From: Acinetobacter sp. ANC 4648
Lineage (GTDB): Bacteria > Pseudomonadota > Gammaproteobacteria > Pseudomonadales > Moraxellaceae
Length of the DNA: 64,000 nucleotides
Direction of reading: 5' to 3'
Assembly: GCF_002135345.1 (NCBI RefSeq)
Contig: NZ_NEGI01000008.1
Coordinates: forward strand, 104,244 to 168,243
Shown here: positions 38,385 to 47,608 of the stretch, piece after piece
How the letters are laid out: each line of letters opens with the position of its first letter
Numbering within the stretch: the first letter of the stretch is position 1
Made by a program: the position numbers and the translations under genes
Notes under the pieces: generated by a model
Database searches by the model: none
Told to the model about the DNA's origin: nothing
The model's input: the letters and a program-made list of their open reading frames with translations, nothing else

Positions 38385-38795
38385 TTATGCTCCTACAACT
38401 CTACGATGAATGAAGATACCTGCCAACATTGCAATAATAAAATAGAAAGCCTCGTAATGACCTAAACCAATCAAGGTCAAACTCGGTGCAGGGCAAATTC
38501 CAGCAATTCCCCAACCTATACCAAAAATAAAAGTGCCAGTAATTAATTTTTTATCCCATTGATTATTTTGAGGCAATTCAATCATTTCATTAAAAAGCGT
38601 AACAGGTTTTTTCTTCGCAATTTGGAATGGAATAAATGCCACCAGAATTGCACCGCCCATGACAAATGCAAGACTTGGATCCCAGTTGCCAAAAATATCT
38701 AAAAATCCAATTACTTTTGCGGGATTCGCCATACCTGAGAGCATAAGCCCAACTGAAAATATTCCACCGAAAATAAATGCACATATATTTTTCAT
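38385..38795 (-). CDS. YeeE/YedE family sulfur transport protein (second half)
   Basis: A 136-residue membrane protein with about four helices, corresponding to one half of a YeeE/YedE thiosulfate channel. The signature GWGIAGICPAPSL contains the conserved cysteine proposed to relay sulfur. It overlaps the upstream partner by one base and the downstream MBL gene start almost directly. The pair is often encoded with persulfide dioxygenases. Confidence 0.88.
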   Translation of the reverse strand: MKNICAFIFGGIFSVGLMLSGMANPAKVIGFLDIFGNWDPSLAFVMGGAILVAFIPFQIAKKKPVTLFNEMIELPQNNQWDKKLITGTFIFGIGWGIAGICPAPSLTLIGLGHYEAFYFIIAMLAGIFIHRRVVGA

Positions 38796-39211
38796 TAGAA
38801 GGCTCCTATAACATGACGCATGGCAAATACAGTCATAAAGCCTGCCAGCATAAAGGTACTTGTTGCAATGATTGAACGTTTAGATAGACGACTAATGCCA
38901 CAAACTCCATGTCCGCTGGTACAGCCTGAACCTAAACGCGTGCCAAAGCCTACCAATAAGCCTGAAATAATAAGAATAAATGGACTCGAGGTCATGACAA
39001 TGTCTGGTTTTACAAAGATGCTATAAATAAAAGGAGTGATGAATAGACCAAGTAAGAACCAAAGTGCTGGTGTTTTAAATACGTGGTGTGGAGTTAATAC
39101 TTGTGCAATCAAACCACTGATGCCTGCAATACGCCCATTAACAAATAAATATCCAACGACTGCACTACCCAGCAGGAGCCCACCTAAAAATGCGATTAGG
39201 AAATCATGCAT
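38795..39211 (-). CDS. YeeE/YedE family sulfur transport protein (first half)
   Basis: A 138-residue membrane protein, the N-terminal-type half of the same transporter. It carries GTRLGSGCTSGHGVCGISRL, the cysteine-containing signature of the family. It is the first gene of the three-gene sulfur module. Together the two halves would make the pseudo-symmetric channel that is one chain in E. coli YeeE. Confidence 0.88.
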   Translation of the reverse strand: MHDFLIAFLGGLLLGSAVVGYLFVNGRIAGISGLIAQVLTPHHVFKTPALWFLLGLFITPFIYSIFVKPDIVMTSSPFILIISGLLVGFGTRLGSGCTSGHGVCGISRLSKRSIIATSTFMLAGFMTVFAMRHVIGAF

Positions 39212-39583
39212 TGTTTTTCAACTCAATCAATATATGTTTTTATAATATATATTATATTCAACTATTCAAGCTACTTTTATATCCTAAGATAAACAAGGAT
39301 ATAATCTGTATAATAAATTATATTTAAATCAGATATATAGAGGGTTTAAATAATTAAAAAACATTCATTAAAACCAGAATTGAACATTAAAATTAATTCA
39401 GTTATCTACACTCTCATTCACCTAATAAAAACAATCTGGCTTATACACGGCGTAATAAAAAAGAATCTATATTTTATTTAAAATCAGTATTTTTTGGTAT
39501 TAATCAATATCTCTATGATCTTGTATTATCAAATTTGGAATGCAGTCTATGACTCAGAATTTTTTGACTACTAATATTAATAT
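39212..39583. other. Promoter-side gap of the sulfur module
   Basis: Very AT-rich. The start-proximal part holds alternating TATATA sequence around 39240-39260 that could include the promoter and an ArsR-type operator. I see no gene and no clear dyad strong enough to name. The distal part separates the module from the zeta-toxin pair. Confidence 0.4.
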
Positions 39584-40330
39584 TTAAGTAAACTCATTCA
39601 ATATTTGATCTACAAACCATTTGGGAAATAATTTAACCTCTGGATTGAGCTTTAAGGTTTCTGCATCATCAATTTCTGCAATGAAAGAAACTTTTTGGCC
39701 ATTCGAAGAATTATCAAAAATATAAGCTCGATCAGAAGCTTCAATTGCTGGCATCAGTAAAGCTAAACTGCGGTAATAACGTTCACGAATTTTGTGTTCT
39801 GGTACAGCATGTCCTCCTGTCAAAATCCGATAATGTACTCGAGCAATGTTAATTGCTGGATCTACCGTCGCTACATAATATAAATACGTCTTAAATCCCT
39901 GTCTTTGTGCTGCTCTTAAAAACTCCACCTTACTGATATGTGACATGACTGTTTCAAAGGTAAAACTTATTTTGAGCCGTAAAAATTCCACACGGATAAA
40001 ATCAATAATACGTGCTGCTAGATAAGAATCTATTTCATTCGTTTCAAATTGAATTGAACCATCGATTTGTACTACTGGTTCAGATGACAATAATGGTATT
40101 AAACTTTCACCATTTTTTCTTTTTGTTTGTTTTAAAAATTGAATGAGTGCTTCCGCAGACAAAGATTCATGGTAGTCAGATAAACAAAGGACTTGCTTAA
40201 CAGATAAATTTTTTTCAAGTTCATCTGCATTTAAATACGCCCCAATTTGATGGGGCGGTAAATAATCTTTAATGGTACTTTTTCCTGATCCGTTCGGACC
40301 TGCAAACATCCTAATGCGTGGTTGAGGCAT
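39584..40330 (-). CDS. Zeta-toxin-like kinase
   Basis: A 248-residue P-loop protein. The Walker A motif GPNGSGKST lies at residues 12-20. A basic KVEFLRAAQRQGFKTYLYYV segment and YRILTGGHAVPEHKIRERYY follow, which resemble zeta-toxin family proteins. Such toxins phosphorylate UDP-N-acetylglucosamine or related sugars. It starts three bases after the small upstream gene, as in toxin-antitoxin operons. Chromosomal zeta-like proteins of this size are not all proven toxins. Confidence 0.8.
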   Translation of the reverse strand: MPQPRIRMFAGPNGSGKSTIKDYLPPHQIGAYLNADELEKNLSVKQVLCLSDYHESLSAEALIQFLKQTKRKNGESLIPLLSSEPVVQIDGSIQFETNEIDSYLAARIIDFIRVEFLRLKISFTFETVMSHISKVEFLRAAQRQGFKTYLYYVATVDPAINIARVHYRILTGGHAVPEHKIRERYYRSLALLMPAIEASDRAYIFDNSSNGQKVSFIAEIDDAETLKLNPEVKLFPKWFVDQILNEFT

Positions 40331-40333
40331 TCT

Positions 40334-40594
40334 CTAAGCCATTACCTCATGTTTTTTATTACGTCTTAATACCGTATGTTTTAATTTAGGTACTACATAA
40401 GCATCGGAAAGATCTTTAAGTATGGTCACTTCACCATCTTTATTTTTTTGAACTAACTGTTGAGCATCTACATAAATCACATCGACAGATAACACTTGTG
40501 CCTGCTCAAAAGCATGAGCAAAAGCTTCTACAGCGAGCTTAGGAATCATTGCTTCCTCGCGCACACTGGTTTTCATTACTGTAAATGCCGTCAT
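40334..40594 (-). CDS. Small partner of the zeta-toxin-like protein (putative antitoxin)
   Basis: An 86-residue acidic/helical protein when started at the ATG at 40594 (MTAFTVMKTS); a GTG four codons earlier is the alternative. No DNA-binding motif is evident. The C-terminus is basic (KLKHTVLRRNKKHE). It does not look like classical epsilon antitoxin; identity as antitoxin rests on position and size. It is transcribed just before the toxin gene. Confidence 0.6.
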   Translation of the reverse strand: MTAFTVMKTSVREEAMIPKLAVEAFAHAFEQAQVLSVDVIYVDAQQLVQKNKDGEVTILKDLSDAYVVPKLKHTVLRRNKKHEVMA

Positions 40595-40839
40595 ACTCTG
40601 CCCCACTTTTAGGTATAGACTCTCGAACCATAAAAAAGCACTTTTTAATATCTTAGCACAATCGTTCTATTTGTCTATTTATTCAACTGATCTCACTATT
40701 TTTCAAGCTTCGATTAGCATCAATATAAGCTATAAAATTGATACTTGTATTGATTAAATCTTTATGCATAATAATTAGAGCAATTACTCCAATTACAAAT
40801 ATAGGCATAATTCTAATGATAATTGGTTCTCGTGAGTGG

Positions 40840-41577
40840 ATGAATATAAGTCATGGTCAACTCTCTATCAAAGAAAAAATAAAATTAATCAATCAAGTAT
40901 TAATGCCTGCAAGTTTTGCATTTAGTAAAACCTTTTTTCAACAAATGCCATCAGATACAGCTTTAGAATTCAATGAATTTCAGATTCCTGATACCGCTAT
41001 CGTAAAAGAAGCCATGATTGAATTGGAACACTGTGGCTCATTAAGCGTGATTAATCATTCTTGGCGTAGTTATTTTTGGGCTGCTGCAATCGCAAAATGT
41101 AAAACATGGGATGTTAATCATGAAAGTTTACTCATTGCGAGTCTGATACATGATTTGGGATTGGTAGATGATACAGTTGCTTATAATGAACAATGTAAGT
41201 GTTTTACCTATGCCAGTGCCTTACATGCTGAAGATTTATGTAAAAAGCATCATTACCCAGAAGATAAAACTGAGAATATTTCCAACGCAATTTGTTTACA
41301 TATAAATGGTTACTTAGATGAAAATGACCCCAATCTAACAAAAGAAGTCTTATTACTACAAAAAGCCACGGCGTGTGATGTAATTGGAACTGATTTTGCT
41401 GAATTAAAACAAAGTTATCGTGAGGATGTTTTGACACAATACCCCAGAGAAAATTTTAATGATGAAATGCAACGACTCCTTAAAAAAGAAGCGCAGCGTA
41501 ATCCTAAATCACGCACTGCATTGATGTGTAAATCAGGCTTACCGATGATGATCAAAATGAATATCTTTAAACAATAA
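40840..41577 (+). CDS. HD-domain protein (cyanamide hydratase-like)
   Basis: A metal-dependent HD-domain protein of about 245 residues. The ATG at 40840 is preferred over a TTG far upstream because the leader reads as hydrophobic non-family sequence. The metal ligands are visible as HSWRSYFWAA, LIHDLGLVDD and further histidines in SALHAEDLCKKHH and CLHINGY. The arrangement resembles the cyanamide hydratase/HDIG subgroup. The substrate is unknown. The alpha/beta hydrolase gene follows after 27 bases. Confidence 0.8.
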   Translation: MNISHGQLSIKEKIKLINQVLMPASFAFSKTFFQQMPSDTALEFNEFQIPDTAIVKEAMIELEHCGSLSVINHSWRSYFWAAAIAKCKTWDVNHESLLIASLIHDLGLVDDTVAYNEQCKCFTYASALHAEDLCKKHHYPEDKTENISNAICLHINGYLDENDPNLTKEVLLLQKATACDVIGTDFAELKQSYREDVLTQYPRENFNDEMQRLLKKEAQRNPKSRTALMCKSGLPMMIKMNIFKQ

Positions 41578-41604
41578 AACGTAGCATTTAATGGAAAATA
41601 AATA

Positions 41605-42435
41605 ATGAATAAACCTTTTTTTCAAAAAAGTCTTCATTTTTATCAAAGCGATGCAATTGCTGTCGATATTCATTATCATGTAAACAATAAAGCCAATATT
41701 ATTCTCTTGCCTGCCTTAGGCGTTGCCATCAGTAAATATGATCAGCTGATTCAAGCATTAACTCAACAAAATTTGAATGTCATCACTGCCGATTATCCTG
41801 GTTGTGGACGTAATACTCCATCCGTTTCAGCTGAGTTTGATTATGGTTATGCAGATTTGCTCGGATATTTTATTCCACAACTTGTTAAAATGTCTAAAGA
41901 TGTATTAGATCAAAAACCCATTATTTTAGGACATAGTTTAGGTGGGCATTTGGCAACACTGTATGCACAATATGAAGATGTGGATGTGATTGCTATCGCT
42001 ACAGGTAATATTGGCTTTCTCAATTGGAATTTGAAAGGAAAACTAAATATTTTAAAAGCAGTGATTACCTTTAATGCCATGATTCTAAAAGATGGCTATT
42101 TAGCAGGCTACAAAATTGGCTTTGGTAATAAAGAAGCCAAAACGTTAATGCAGGATTGGTGTAAAACAGTATTCACTGGTGATTATAAACATATTCTTGA
42201 AGATGAAACAATTTCTGAAAATTCAGCCCTATTTATCCAATTCAAAAATGATGAATTTGCCCCCTTAAGCTCTACCCTTGCTTTAAGCCGCTATTTTAAA
42301 AACCCTCAAATTAAAATTTTAGATTTAACAGTAACAATTCAAGGAAATCAGCATAGTGTATGGATTAAACAACCTCAATCAGTCGTTACACTCATACGAA
42401 AATGGATTGTTTCTCGGGAAAATTCAATATTTTAA
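41605..42435 (+). CDS. Alpha/beta hydrolase (serine aminopeptidase S33-like)
   Basis: A 276-residue cytoplasmic hydrolase. The nucleophile elbow is GHSLGGHLA near residue 112, an oxyanion loop is ILLPALGVAISKYD, and the catalytic His is probably in QGNQHSVW near the C-terminus. The fold is that of monoglyceride-lipase-like enzymes; the natural substrate is unknown. It is likely co-transcribed with the HD-domain gene. Confidence 0.82.
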   Translation: MNKPFFQKSLHFYQSDAIAVDIHYHVNNKANIILLPALGVAISKYDQLIQALTQQNLNVITADYPGCGRNTPSVSAEFDYGYADLLGYFIPQLVKMSKDVLDQKPIILGHSLGGHLATLYAQYEDVDVIAIATGNIGFLNWNLKGKLNILKAVITFNAMILKDGYLAGYKIGFGNKEAKTLMQDWCKTVFTGDYKHILEDETISENSALFIQFKNDEFAPLSSTLALSRYFKNPQIKILDLTVTIQGNQHSVWIKQPQSVVTLIRKWIVSRENSIF

Positions 42436-42438
42436 AGA

Positions 42439-42753
42439 TTATAATTGATCAATGATTTCTTCGAGTACTTCACCATCCATAAAATGCCAGCATTTTTGAT
42501 AGACCGAAATAAAACTACCAATGAATACAGGTGAACGATCAATGGGTGATTTAACTTTAAAATAGCCTTGTTCTATCGCCCAGTCATAACTGCCTTGATT
42601 TAACGGGTATTCAGTTAATACGCCACTCAAATAATTTTTCTTAATCCAAATATTCGCTAATGTAAATGAAGAAAATACAGCAGAAGAAAAGCATGCTTTA
42701 TTAAAGTTAAAAACAAAAACACTATCTGAAGAAGAATGCATGGTGACCACCAT
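42439..42753 (-). CDS. Small conserved protein, DUF7710-like
   Basis: A 104-residue protein with FVFNFNKACFSSAVFSSFTL, LSGVLTEYPLNQGSYDWAIE and GYFKVKSP in order, a pattern I associate with DUF7710 proteins. No function is known. It converges on the hydrolase gene with three bases between stops. The frame may start a few codons later at MHSSSDSVFV. Confidence 0.65.
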   Translation of the reverse strand: MVVTMHSSSDSVFVFNFNKACFSSAVFSSFTLANIWIKKNYLSGVLTEYPLNQGSYDWAIEQGYFKVKSPIDRSPVFIGSFISVYQKCWHFMDGEVLEEIIDQL

Positions 42754-43005
42754 AGCTTTTCATTATTTTTATTAAATTTTACTTCATTTAAAGATTACAT
42801 CAATTTAATTAATGTGTGACTTTCGTCACAATTTAAAGTTTTTTTTGTCTTAAGAAATATCAGATCAAAGGTTTAATATTTTACTAGGTACCATGTTATT
42901 GATTACAGGACTTTCTATGCTCTAGGCAGCATACATTCAATAATAGGATAAGATATCCATCAGCCTTTTAATCAGCAACTTTCTAATACAGAGCTGTAAA
43001 AGCAA

Positions 43006-43752
43006 TCAAGAGACTACATAAAAACTCAAAATCACAAAACTCAATAAACTCACCGCTTCTGTAATTTCAATGCTTGCACCTATAGTATCTCCAGTAATCC
43101 CTCCAATTCTTTGAATAAACTTATAACGTAAATAGCTCAATGTCGCTAAGAATATCAATCCAGTCAAAACACCAATCCAAGCAAAATAAGCACTTGTTAT
43201 TAAGCACAAGCTAAAGATCAAGCTTGCACCTATTTTAGGAATAAATTCGGCTATAGAAGAACCTAGACCCTTTTCGCGCACATAGGTTGTAGTGAGGAAT
43301 AAAAATAATGGTGCTACACGTGCTAAAACAGGAAATAGAAGTAAAGTAGTGTATAGCTGTTTTTCTAATAACACATAGATGGCAGACCATTTCATTAAGC
43401 AAACAATAATAAGACTTAAAACCCCAATTGGACCACAAGCTGGGTCTTTCATGATTTTTAAAGTACGTTCTTTATCACCAAAACCACCTACCCATGCATC
43501 AGCAGTATCAGCTAAACCATCTAGATGTAATCCACCTGTAAGCCAAATCCAAATGATGAGAATAATACTGGCAAGTAAAATAACAGGTAAAGCATGTAAT
43601 AGCGTTGCTAAAGCAAATAAAATCAATCCAATGATCAATCCAACCACAGGATACCAAAGTAATGACTGCGCATTTTGCTGTTGGCTGGGCATTACTTTAA
43701 GCTGGATAGGAAATGTAGTCAAAAACTGTAACGCAATTAAAAAAGCTGTCAT
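43006..43752 (-). CDS. cobS: Cobalamin synthase CobS
   Basis: Adenosylcobinamide-GDP ribazoletransferase (248 residues, about seven membrane segments), which joins the lower ligand to the corrin. Family motifs are FPVVG-like WYPVVGLIIGLIL, GGLHLDGLADTADAW with the metal-binding aspartates, and KDPACGPIGVL. It is the last gene of the leftward cob run, four bases after cobC. It acts in the membrane after CobU and CobT. Confidence 0.94.
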   Translation of the reverse strand: MTAFLIALQFLTTFPIQLKVMPSQQQNAQSLLWYPVVGLIIGLILFALATLLHALPVILLASIILIIWIWLTGGLHLDGLADTADAWVGGFGDKERTLKIMKDPACGPIGVLSLIIVCLMKWSAIYVLLEKQLYTTLLLFPVLARVAPLFLFLTTTYVREKGLGSSIAEFIPKIGASLIFSLCLITSAYFAWIGVLTGLIFLATLSYLRYKFIQRIGGITGDTIGASIEITEAVSLLSFVILSFYVVS

Positions 43753-43755
43753 ACA

Positions 43756-44364
43756 TTATTCCTCTAATAAGCATATGGAGAAATCTGCATGCAGCATAAA
43801 TGAATTTAATCGCCCTAATTCAGCTGACATTTTTAAAAGATCATCCAAAGGCTGATTCAATGCCAAACATTTTAATAGTTTGATCACACCACCATGCGTA
43901 ACGACTAGAGCATACTGCCAGTCATTTTTGAGCATTAACCTTTGAATGTTCTGTAAAGCTATTAATACTCGAGTATGAAAATTTTGCATTGTTTCTGCAT
44001 TCGGCGGAGTGAATTGAGTCGGTTGCTGCCAGAACTGAGCCAATGATTCAGGTTCATTTTCATAAATTTCTTGGGTCGAAATCCCTTCCCAATCACCAAA
44101 ATGCATTTCTTGTAGATTCGTCTCTTGTACTAAAGGCAGTTGAAACTGTCTCGTAATATTTTCAGCAAATAGCTGACAGCGTTTTAGAGGTGAGCTAAAA
44201 ACTACATCCCAGTGTAGCGCCTGACTTAAGGATTGATCTGTTGCCTGATTAATGGTTCGTTGCATTTGAGACCAACCAAGTTCAGTTAATTCATCATCGG
44301 TTGAACCACGTAAGGTATGTCCTAGCGTTGTTTCGCCGTGGCGCAATAAATCAATCCTAAGCAC
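43756..44364 (-). CDS. cobC: Histidine phosphatase CobC (alpha-ribazole phosphatase)
   Basis: A 202-residue histidine phosphatase with the phospho-histidine motif LLRHGETTLG at the N-terminus and the second histidine in VVTHGGVIKL. Position between cobT and cobS supports alpha-ribazole-5-phosphate (or cobalamin-phosphate) dephosphorylation. Generic phosphoglycerate-mutase-like activity is the alternative, but the context argues for CobC. Confidence 0.88.
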   Translation of the reverse strand: MLRIDLLRHGETTLGHTLRGSTDDELTELGWSQMQRTINQATDQSLSQALHWDVVFSSPLKRCQLFAENITRQFQLPLVQETNLQEMHFGDWEGISTQEIYENEPESLAQFWQQPTQFTPPNAETMQNFHTRVLIALQNIQRLMLKNDWQYALVVTHGGVIKLLKCLALNQPLDDLLKMSAELGRLNSFMLHADFSICLLEE

Positions 44365-44394
44365 AGTATTTCCCTTATTCGTATAAACGTAAAT

Positions 44395-45450
44395 TTAAAC
44401 CTTTTCACCAATCACAGCTGCTTCGGCAAAAGTCGCCATATTGTTATGTAAGCTACATGCAAGCTTAATCAAACCTAAAGATGCACCTGCTCCGCTCCCT
44501 TCTCCCAACCGTAAATTGAGTTTAAGTAATGGATGGGCATTAAGTTCATCTAATATGCGTTTGTGCCCATACTCAGCAGATTGATGTCCAAACAACATCC
44601 ATTGACGCGCTGCTGGATTTAAACGAACTGCGACTAAGGCTGCAACAGAACTGATGAATCCATCAACCACCATCGGTAAGCCAAGTTGTGCACAACGTAT
44701 ATAAGCGCCTGTCATGGCTGCAATTTCTAAGCCACCGACAGCACAAAGCGCTTTAAAAGCATCATTTGCCACATAATCTTTATGCAATACTATGGCTTGA
44801 TCAATAATATTTTTTTTATGAATTAATTGTTCTTCACGAATGCCTGTACCGACACCTGTCAATTTTTCGGCGGATTCATTTAATAAGAAACATGCGATTG
44901 CGGAAGCAGAACAAGTATTACCAATACCCATCTCGCCTGCGACATAAATCAAGGCACCATTTTCTAGCGATTTTTCTACACTTTCACGGCCCAAATTCAT
45001 GGCTTGAATACATTGTTGTTCAGTCATTGCAACTTGCTTCGAAAAGTTTGCGGTCCCTGGGGCAATACAATGACGCTCTACACCAACATAGTCATACGCA
45101 TCTCCCACTGAACCACAATCTATGACTTGCAACGTTGCATGATATTCTTTGGCAATAACCGCAATACAGGCACCGCCAGATGCGAAATTTTGCAGCATTT
45201 GACGAGTTACTGCCTGAGGATAGGCCGAAATATTTTCATCCATTACTCCATGATCACCGGCAAAAATAGTAATCCACGGTTTATCAATATTTGGATGAGG
45301 ATTATCCTGCAAACTTGCTAGCAGAATGGCTATATTTTCTAATTCAGATAATGACCCTGTGGGTTTAGTTAATTGTAATTGACGCTCAGTTGCCAATTGT
45401 TTCGCATTTTCACTTGGTTGTTTACACGGTTCTAACCACCAACTCATCAT
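44395..45450 (-). CDS. cobT: Nicotinate-nucleotide:dimethylbenzimidazole phosphoribosyltransferase CobT
   Basis: A 351-residue enzyme, full length, that makes alpha-ribazole phosphate. Motifs include KPTGSLSELE near the N-terminus, FAGDHGVMDENISAYPQ, and MGIGNTCSASAIAC. The C-terminal GEGSGAGASLGLI loop and the conserved glutamate near the end are present. Its start overlaps the cobU stop by four bases (ATGA). It is part of the late lower-ligand assembly pathway; no de novo corrin genes are in the window. Confidence 0.95.
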   Translation of the reverse strand: MMSWWLEPCKQPSENAKQLATERQLQLTKPTGSLSELENIAILLASLQDNPHPNIDKPWITIFAGDHGVMDENISAYPQAVTRQMLQNFASGGACIAVIAKEYHATLQVIDCGSVGDAYDYVGVERHCIAPGTANFSKQVAMTEQQCIQAMNLGRESVEKSLENGALIYVAGEMGIGNTCSASAIACFLLNESAEKLTGVGTGIREEQLIHKKNIIDQAIVLHKDYVANDAFKALCAVGGLEIAAMTGAYIRCAQLGLPMVVDGFISSVAALVAVRLNPAARQWMLFGHQSAEYGHKRILDELNAHPLLKLNLRLGEGSGAGASLGLIKLACSLHNNMATFAEAAVIGEKV

Positions 45451-45965
45451 TTATCTCCTTTTAAAATCATTGGAAACCCAGCAACACAAAATACAACTTT
45501 ATCGGCAATCTGACCGAGCTGTTGATGTAATCGGCCTGCTTCATCCACAAATTTACGGCTAATTTCACCCATGGGTATCACACCTAAACCCGTTTCATTA
45601 CTGACTAGAATAACTTTAGATTGTAATTTAGGGAGTGTTTTAAGCAGTTTTTGACATTGCAGCATCTGTAATTCAGCGTTTTCATGTAACAATAAATTAG
45701 TCATCCATAGCGTTAAACAATCGACTAAAATACATTGATTTACTTGATCAATTTCTAACAGTCGATCTGCCAAAAATATAGGTTCTTCCAATACCGTCCA
45801 ATGACTGGGTCTTTGTTGTTGATGATGGGCAATACGACTTTGCATTTCGTCATCCCAAGCCTGTGCCGTGGCGATATAAGTCACATCCAATACCGAATCT
45901 TGAGCAATGTGTTCTGCTAAACGGCTTTTACCTGAGCGAGCTCCACCTAAAATTAATTGCAACAT
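45447..45965 (-). CDS. cobU: Adenosylcobinamide kinase / guanylyltransferase CobU
   Basis: A 172-residue bifunctional enzyme, full length. It has the P-loop LGGARSGKSRLAEHI at the N-terminus, YIATAQAWDDEM, and HHQQQRPSHWTVLEEP with the guanylylated-histidine region. LVSNETGLGVIP near residue 125 is also diagnostic. It phosphorylates adenosylcobinamide and transfers GMP. It is translationally coupled to cobT. Confidence 0.94.
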   Translation of the reverse strand: MLQLILGGARSGKSRLAEHIAQDSVLDVTYIATAQAWDDEMQSRIAHHQQQRPSHWTVLEEPIFLADRLLEIDQVNQCILVDCLTLWMTNLLLHENAELQMLQCQKLLKTLPKLQSKVILVSNETGLGVIPMGEISRKFVDEAGRLHQQLGQIADKVVFCVAGFPMILKGDK

Positions 45966-45996
45966 GACGCTATATGACTCACTTGAGTTTTATCAA

Positions 45997-46626
45997 TTAA
46001 AGTGTTGATAAATAAATTTGTTGATAGGGATAAAGTGGCCCTTGTAACTCCTTGGCTTTATAACAGCCAAAACTGAGCTGGTTGACTGAAATTTCAAAAC
46101 TTTGCTGTTGAATAGCCTTAATCTTTGCAAAAATTGTATCACTGTTAAATGCTGACGGATAAAGTCCTAGAGTGATGTGAGGACAATAACTTAATGCTGC
46201 AATCTCATTTTGAGATTTTGATAATAAAGCTCTAATTTTGCTTAGGCTATTTTGATGATCTAAAACTTCAACATATAAAGCACTTTCAAAACTATTAATC
46301 TTGTCTATTTTTAAGGTAAAAGATTGAATATTTTCTTGAATTAACAGCTGTATTTGCTGTTTGAGTTGTTCAATTGAGAAATCATCATTTAATACTGGCG
46401 TTTTTTCAGTTAAAAAACCACAAATAAACAATGTGATATGAAATTGCCGAGTATTGGGTTGAAATAAAAATTTTGAAAAATATGCCCTTAGTTGTGTCAG
46501 ATATTCTAATAACTCAGGATCGTTAATCTCTAAATACCATATCGCATAGTCTTGCCGTCCAAGATGCCAATCAGGATAATCATTCAGTTGCGTAGGAATA
46601 ACGAATTGTGAGGGTTTTAAGAACAC
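45997..46626 (-). CDS. 2H-phosphoesterase (2'-5' RNA ligase family)
   Basis: A 209-residue protein with two H-h-T-h motifs, HITLFICGFL near residue 63 and PHITLGLYPS near residue 153, which form the active site of 2H phosphoesterases such as LigT. It starts with GTG at 46626, as no ATG lies near the N-terminus. It is upstream of cobU in the same direction with a 31-base gap. Its substrate is unknown; a role in cobalamin assembly is possible but not shown. Confidence 0.8.
   Translation of the reverse strand: MFLKPSQFVIPTQLNDYPDWHLGRQDYAIWYLEINDPELLEYLTQLRAYFSKFLFQPNTRQFHITLFICGFLTEKTPVLNDDFSIEQLKQQIQLLIQENIQSFTLKIDKINSFESALYVEVLDHQNSLSKIRALLSKSQNEIAALSYCPHITLGLYPSAFNSDTIFAKIKAIQQQSFEISVNQLSFGCYKAKELQGPLYPYQQIYLSTL
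46239..46254 (+). repeat. Recurrent motif TTGCTTAGGCTATTTT, copy 3
   Basis: Third copy of the motif, here inside the coding sequence of the 2H-phosphoesterase gene. Confidence 0.5.
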
Positions 46627-46777
46627 GTCAAGAATACAGAAAATAATTCGGAATATTTAAACATGGATTATCATATTTTGCTGAACTGATTGAATTAGAA
46701 CTATTCACATCAAGCTAAATTTTATTCAGTTTTTATCTTTATTCCAAAAGTATGTTCAATATTTAAATCATCTAGAA

Positions 46778-47045
46778 TTATATATCTAAGACATCAACAA
46801 ACGATTCGCCTAACACTTTGGCTAAACTCTGTGGCTGGAGAACCTTATCTAAACCACGTTTATCACCACTCACATAAATTTTAGGTAATTATTCCACGAT
46901 GATATCTCTTACTATTTTTAAATGCTTTTCTACCCCACTGGACTAATTCCTCCGACTAAATAACCAGTTAAACGCTCCACATCTTTCGGATCGGCTATGT
47001 GTAATTTTTTACAACCCAATGCAGATTTGAATTTATCTATCTTTC
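46778..47045 (-). pseudogene. ybaK/proX-like deacylase pseudogene (paralogue of 58454-58954)
   Basis: Minus-strand pieces are clearly homologous to the intact ybaK gene at 58.5 kb. [20 protein letters not shown] and [11 protein letters not shown] lie in one frame. After stops and a shift come LPKIYVSGDKRGLD and SLAKVLGESFVDVLDI. The N-terminal half is missing. It has at least one internal stop and one frameshift. It is a decayed second copy rather than a separate family. Confidence 0.85.
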
Positions 47046-47146
47046 CAAAACTTCATATTAAATAAATGAGTCTAATGACAGATGCTGTTTTTCCATTCAA
47101 ATTTATCCAATACGTTTGGCGTTAGTGAAGACCCTTTTAAGAGCTT

Positions 47147-47311
47147 CTAAAATTTCACAGTAACGATCGTTAGCTGCTCGGTTTTTTCTATTTTAATAAA
47201 AACTTCTCCTTGAGAGGATTGCCCTTGATACACGGAAGATCCATTTCTCTGTGTAATTAAATTTAACGACTTTGCCTGAGTCCTATTCTTTAAATCAGAT
47301 AAATTTTTCAT
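47147..47311 (-). CDS. Hypothetical 54-residue protein
   Basis: A complete small frame (MKNLSDLKNRTQAKSLNLIT and so on, ending LTIVTVKF). GGGC lies four bases before the ATG as a weak ribosome-binding site. The composition looks protein-like (Gln, Ser, Lys rich), but I do not recognise a family. It is surrounded by decayed DNA, so it may itself be a truncated remnant. Confidence 0.35.
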   Translation of the reverse strand: MKNLSDLKNRTQAKSLNLITQRNGSSVYQGQSSQGEVFIKIEKTEQLTIVTVKF

Positions 47312-47542
47312 GCTGCCCAATTTTTGCTATTAATTAAATGATGATGAAATGACTAAATATAAATTAAACACACCCATCAATCCAATCAAAGACGATAGCC
47401 TTTACTTCGCACTGACCTTTATTTTACTGAATATGTTTTAGTGTATTGTTTCATACACTCAGCAACATCCGTATTATTTTCACTAAAAAACAATTTTTTT
47501 ATATTTTTTTTAAAACAATTACAAATACTTATTTATAATAAA

Positions 47543-47567
47543 ATGATAAAGCATTATGATTATCATT
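47543..47567 (+). promoter_or_regulatory. Fur box upstream of the TonB receptor
   Basis: The segment ATGATAAAGC then ATTATGATTATCATT contains overlapping GATAAT/ATTATC-type half sites close to the 19-bp Fur consensus. It lies about 45 bases before the receptor start. Iron repression of the locus is therefore expected. Confidence 0.75.
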
Positions 47568-47608
47568 AACAGTTAGCTTCAATAATCATTTCCTTCACGA
47601 GATTCTTC

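Larger units (their letters stand above)
46627..47608. other. Decayed gap upstream of the TonB receptor
   Basis: Besides the ybaK pseudogene and the 54-codon frame, the stretch is AT-rich with no intact gene. The right end (47460-47608) contains the receptor promoter and the Fur box. No cobalamin riboswitch could be recognised before the cob genes on its left side. Confidence 0.5.

Noticed and set aside
46627..46760. Cobalamin riboswitch upstream of the cob genes
   Set aside because: No B12-box-like conserved sequence or fitting secondary structure could be recognised on the minus strand before the first gene.
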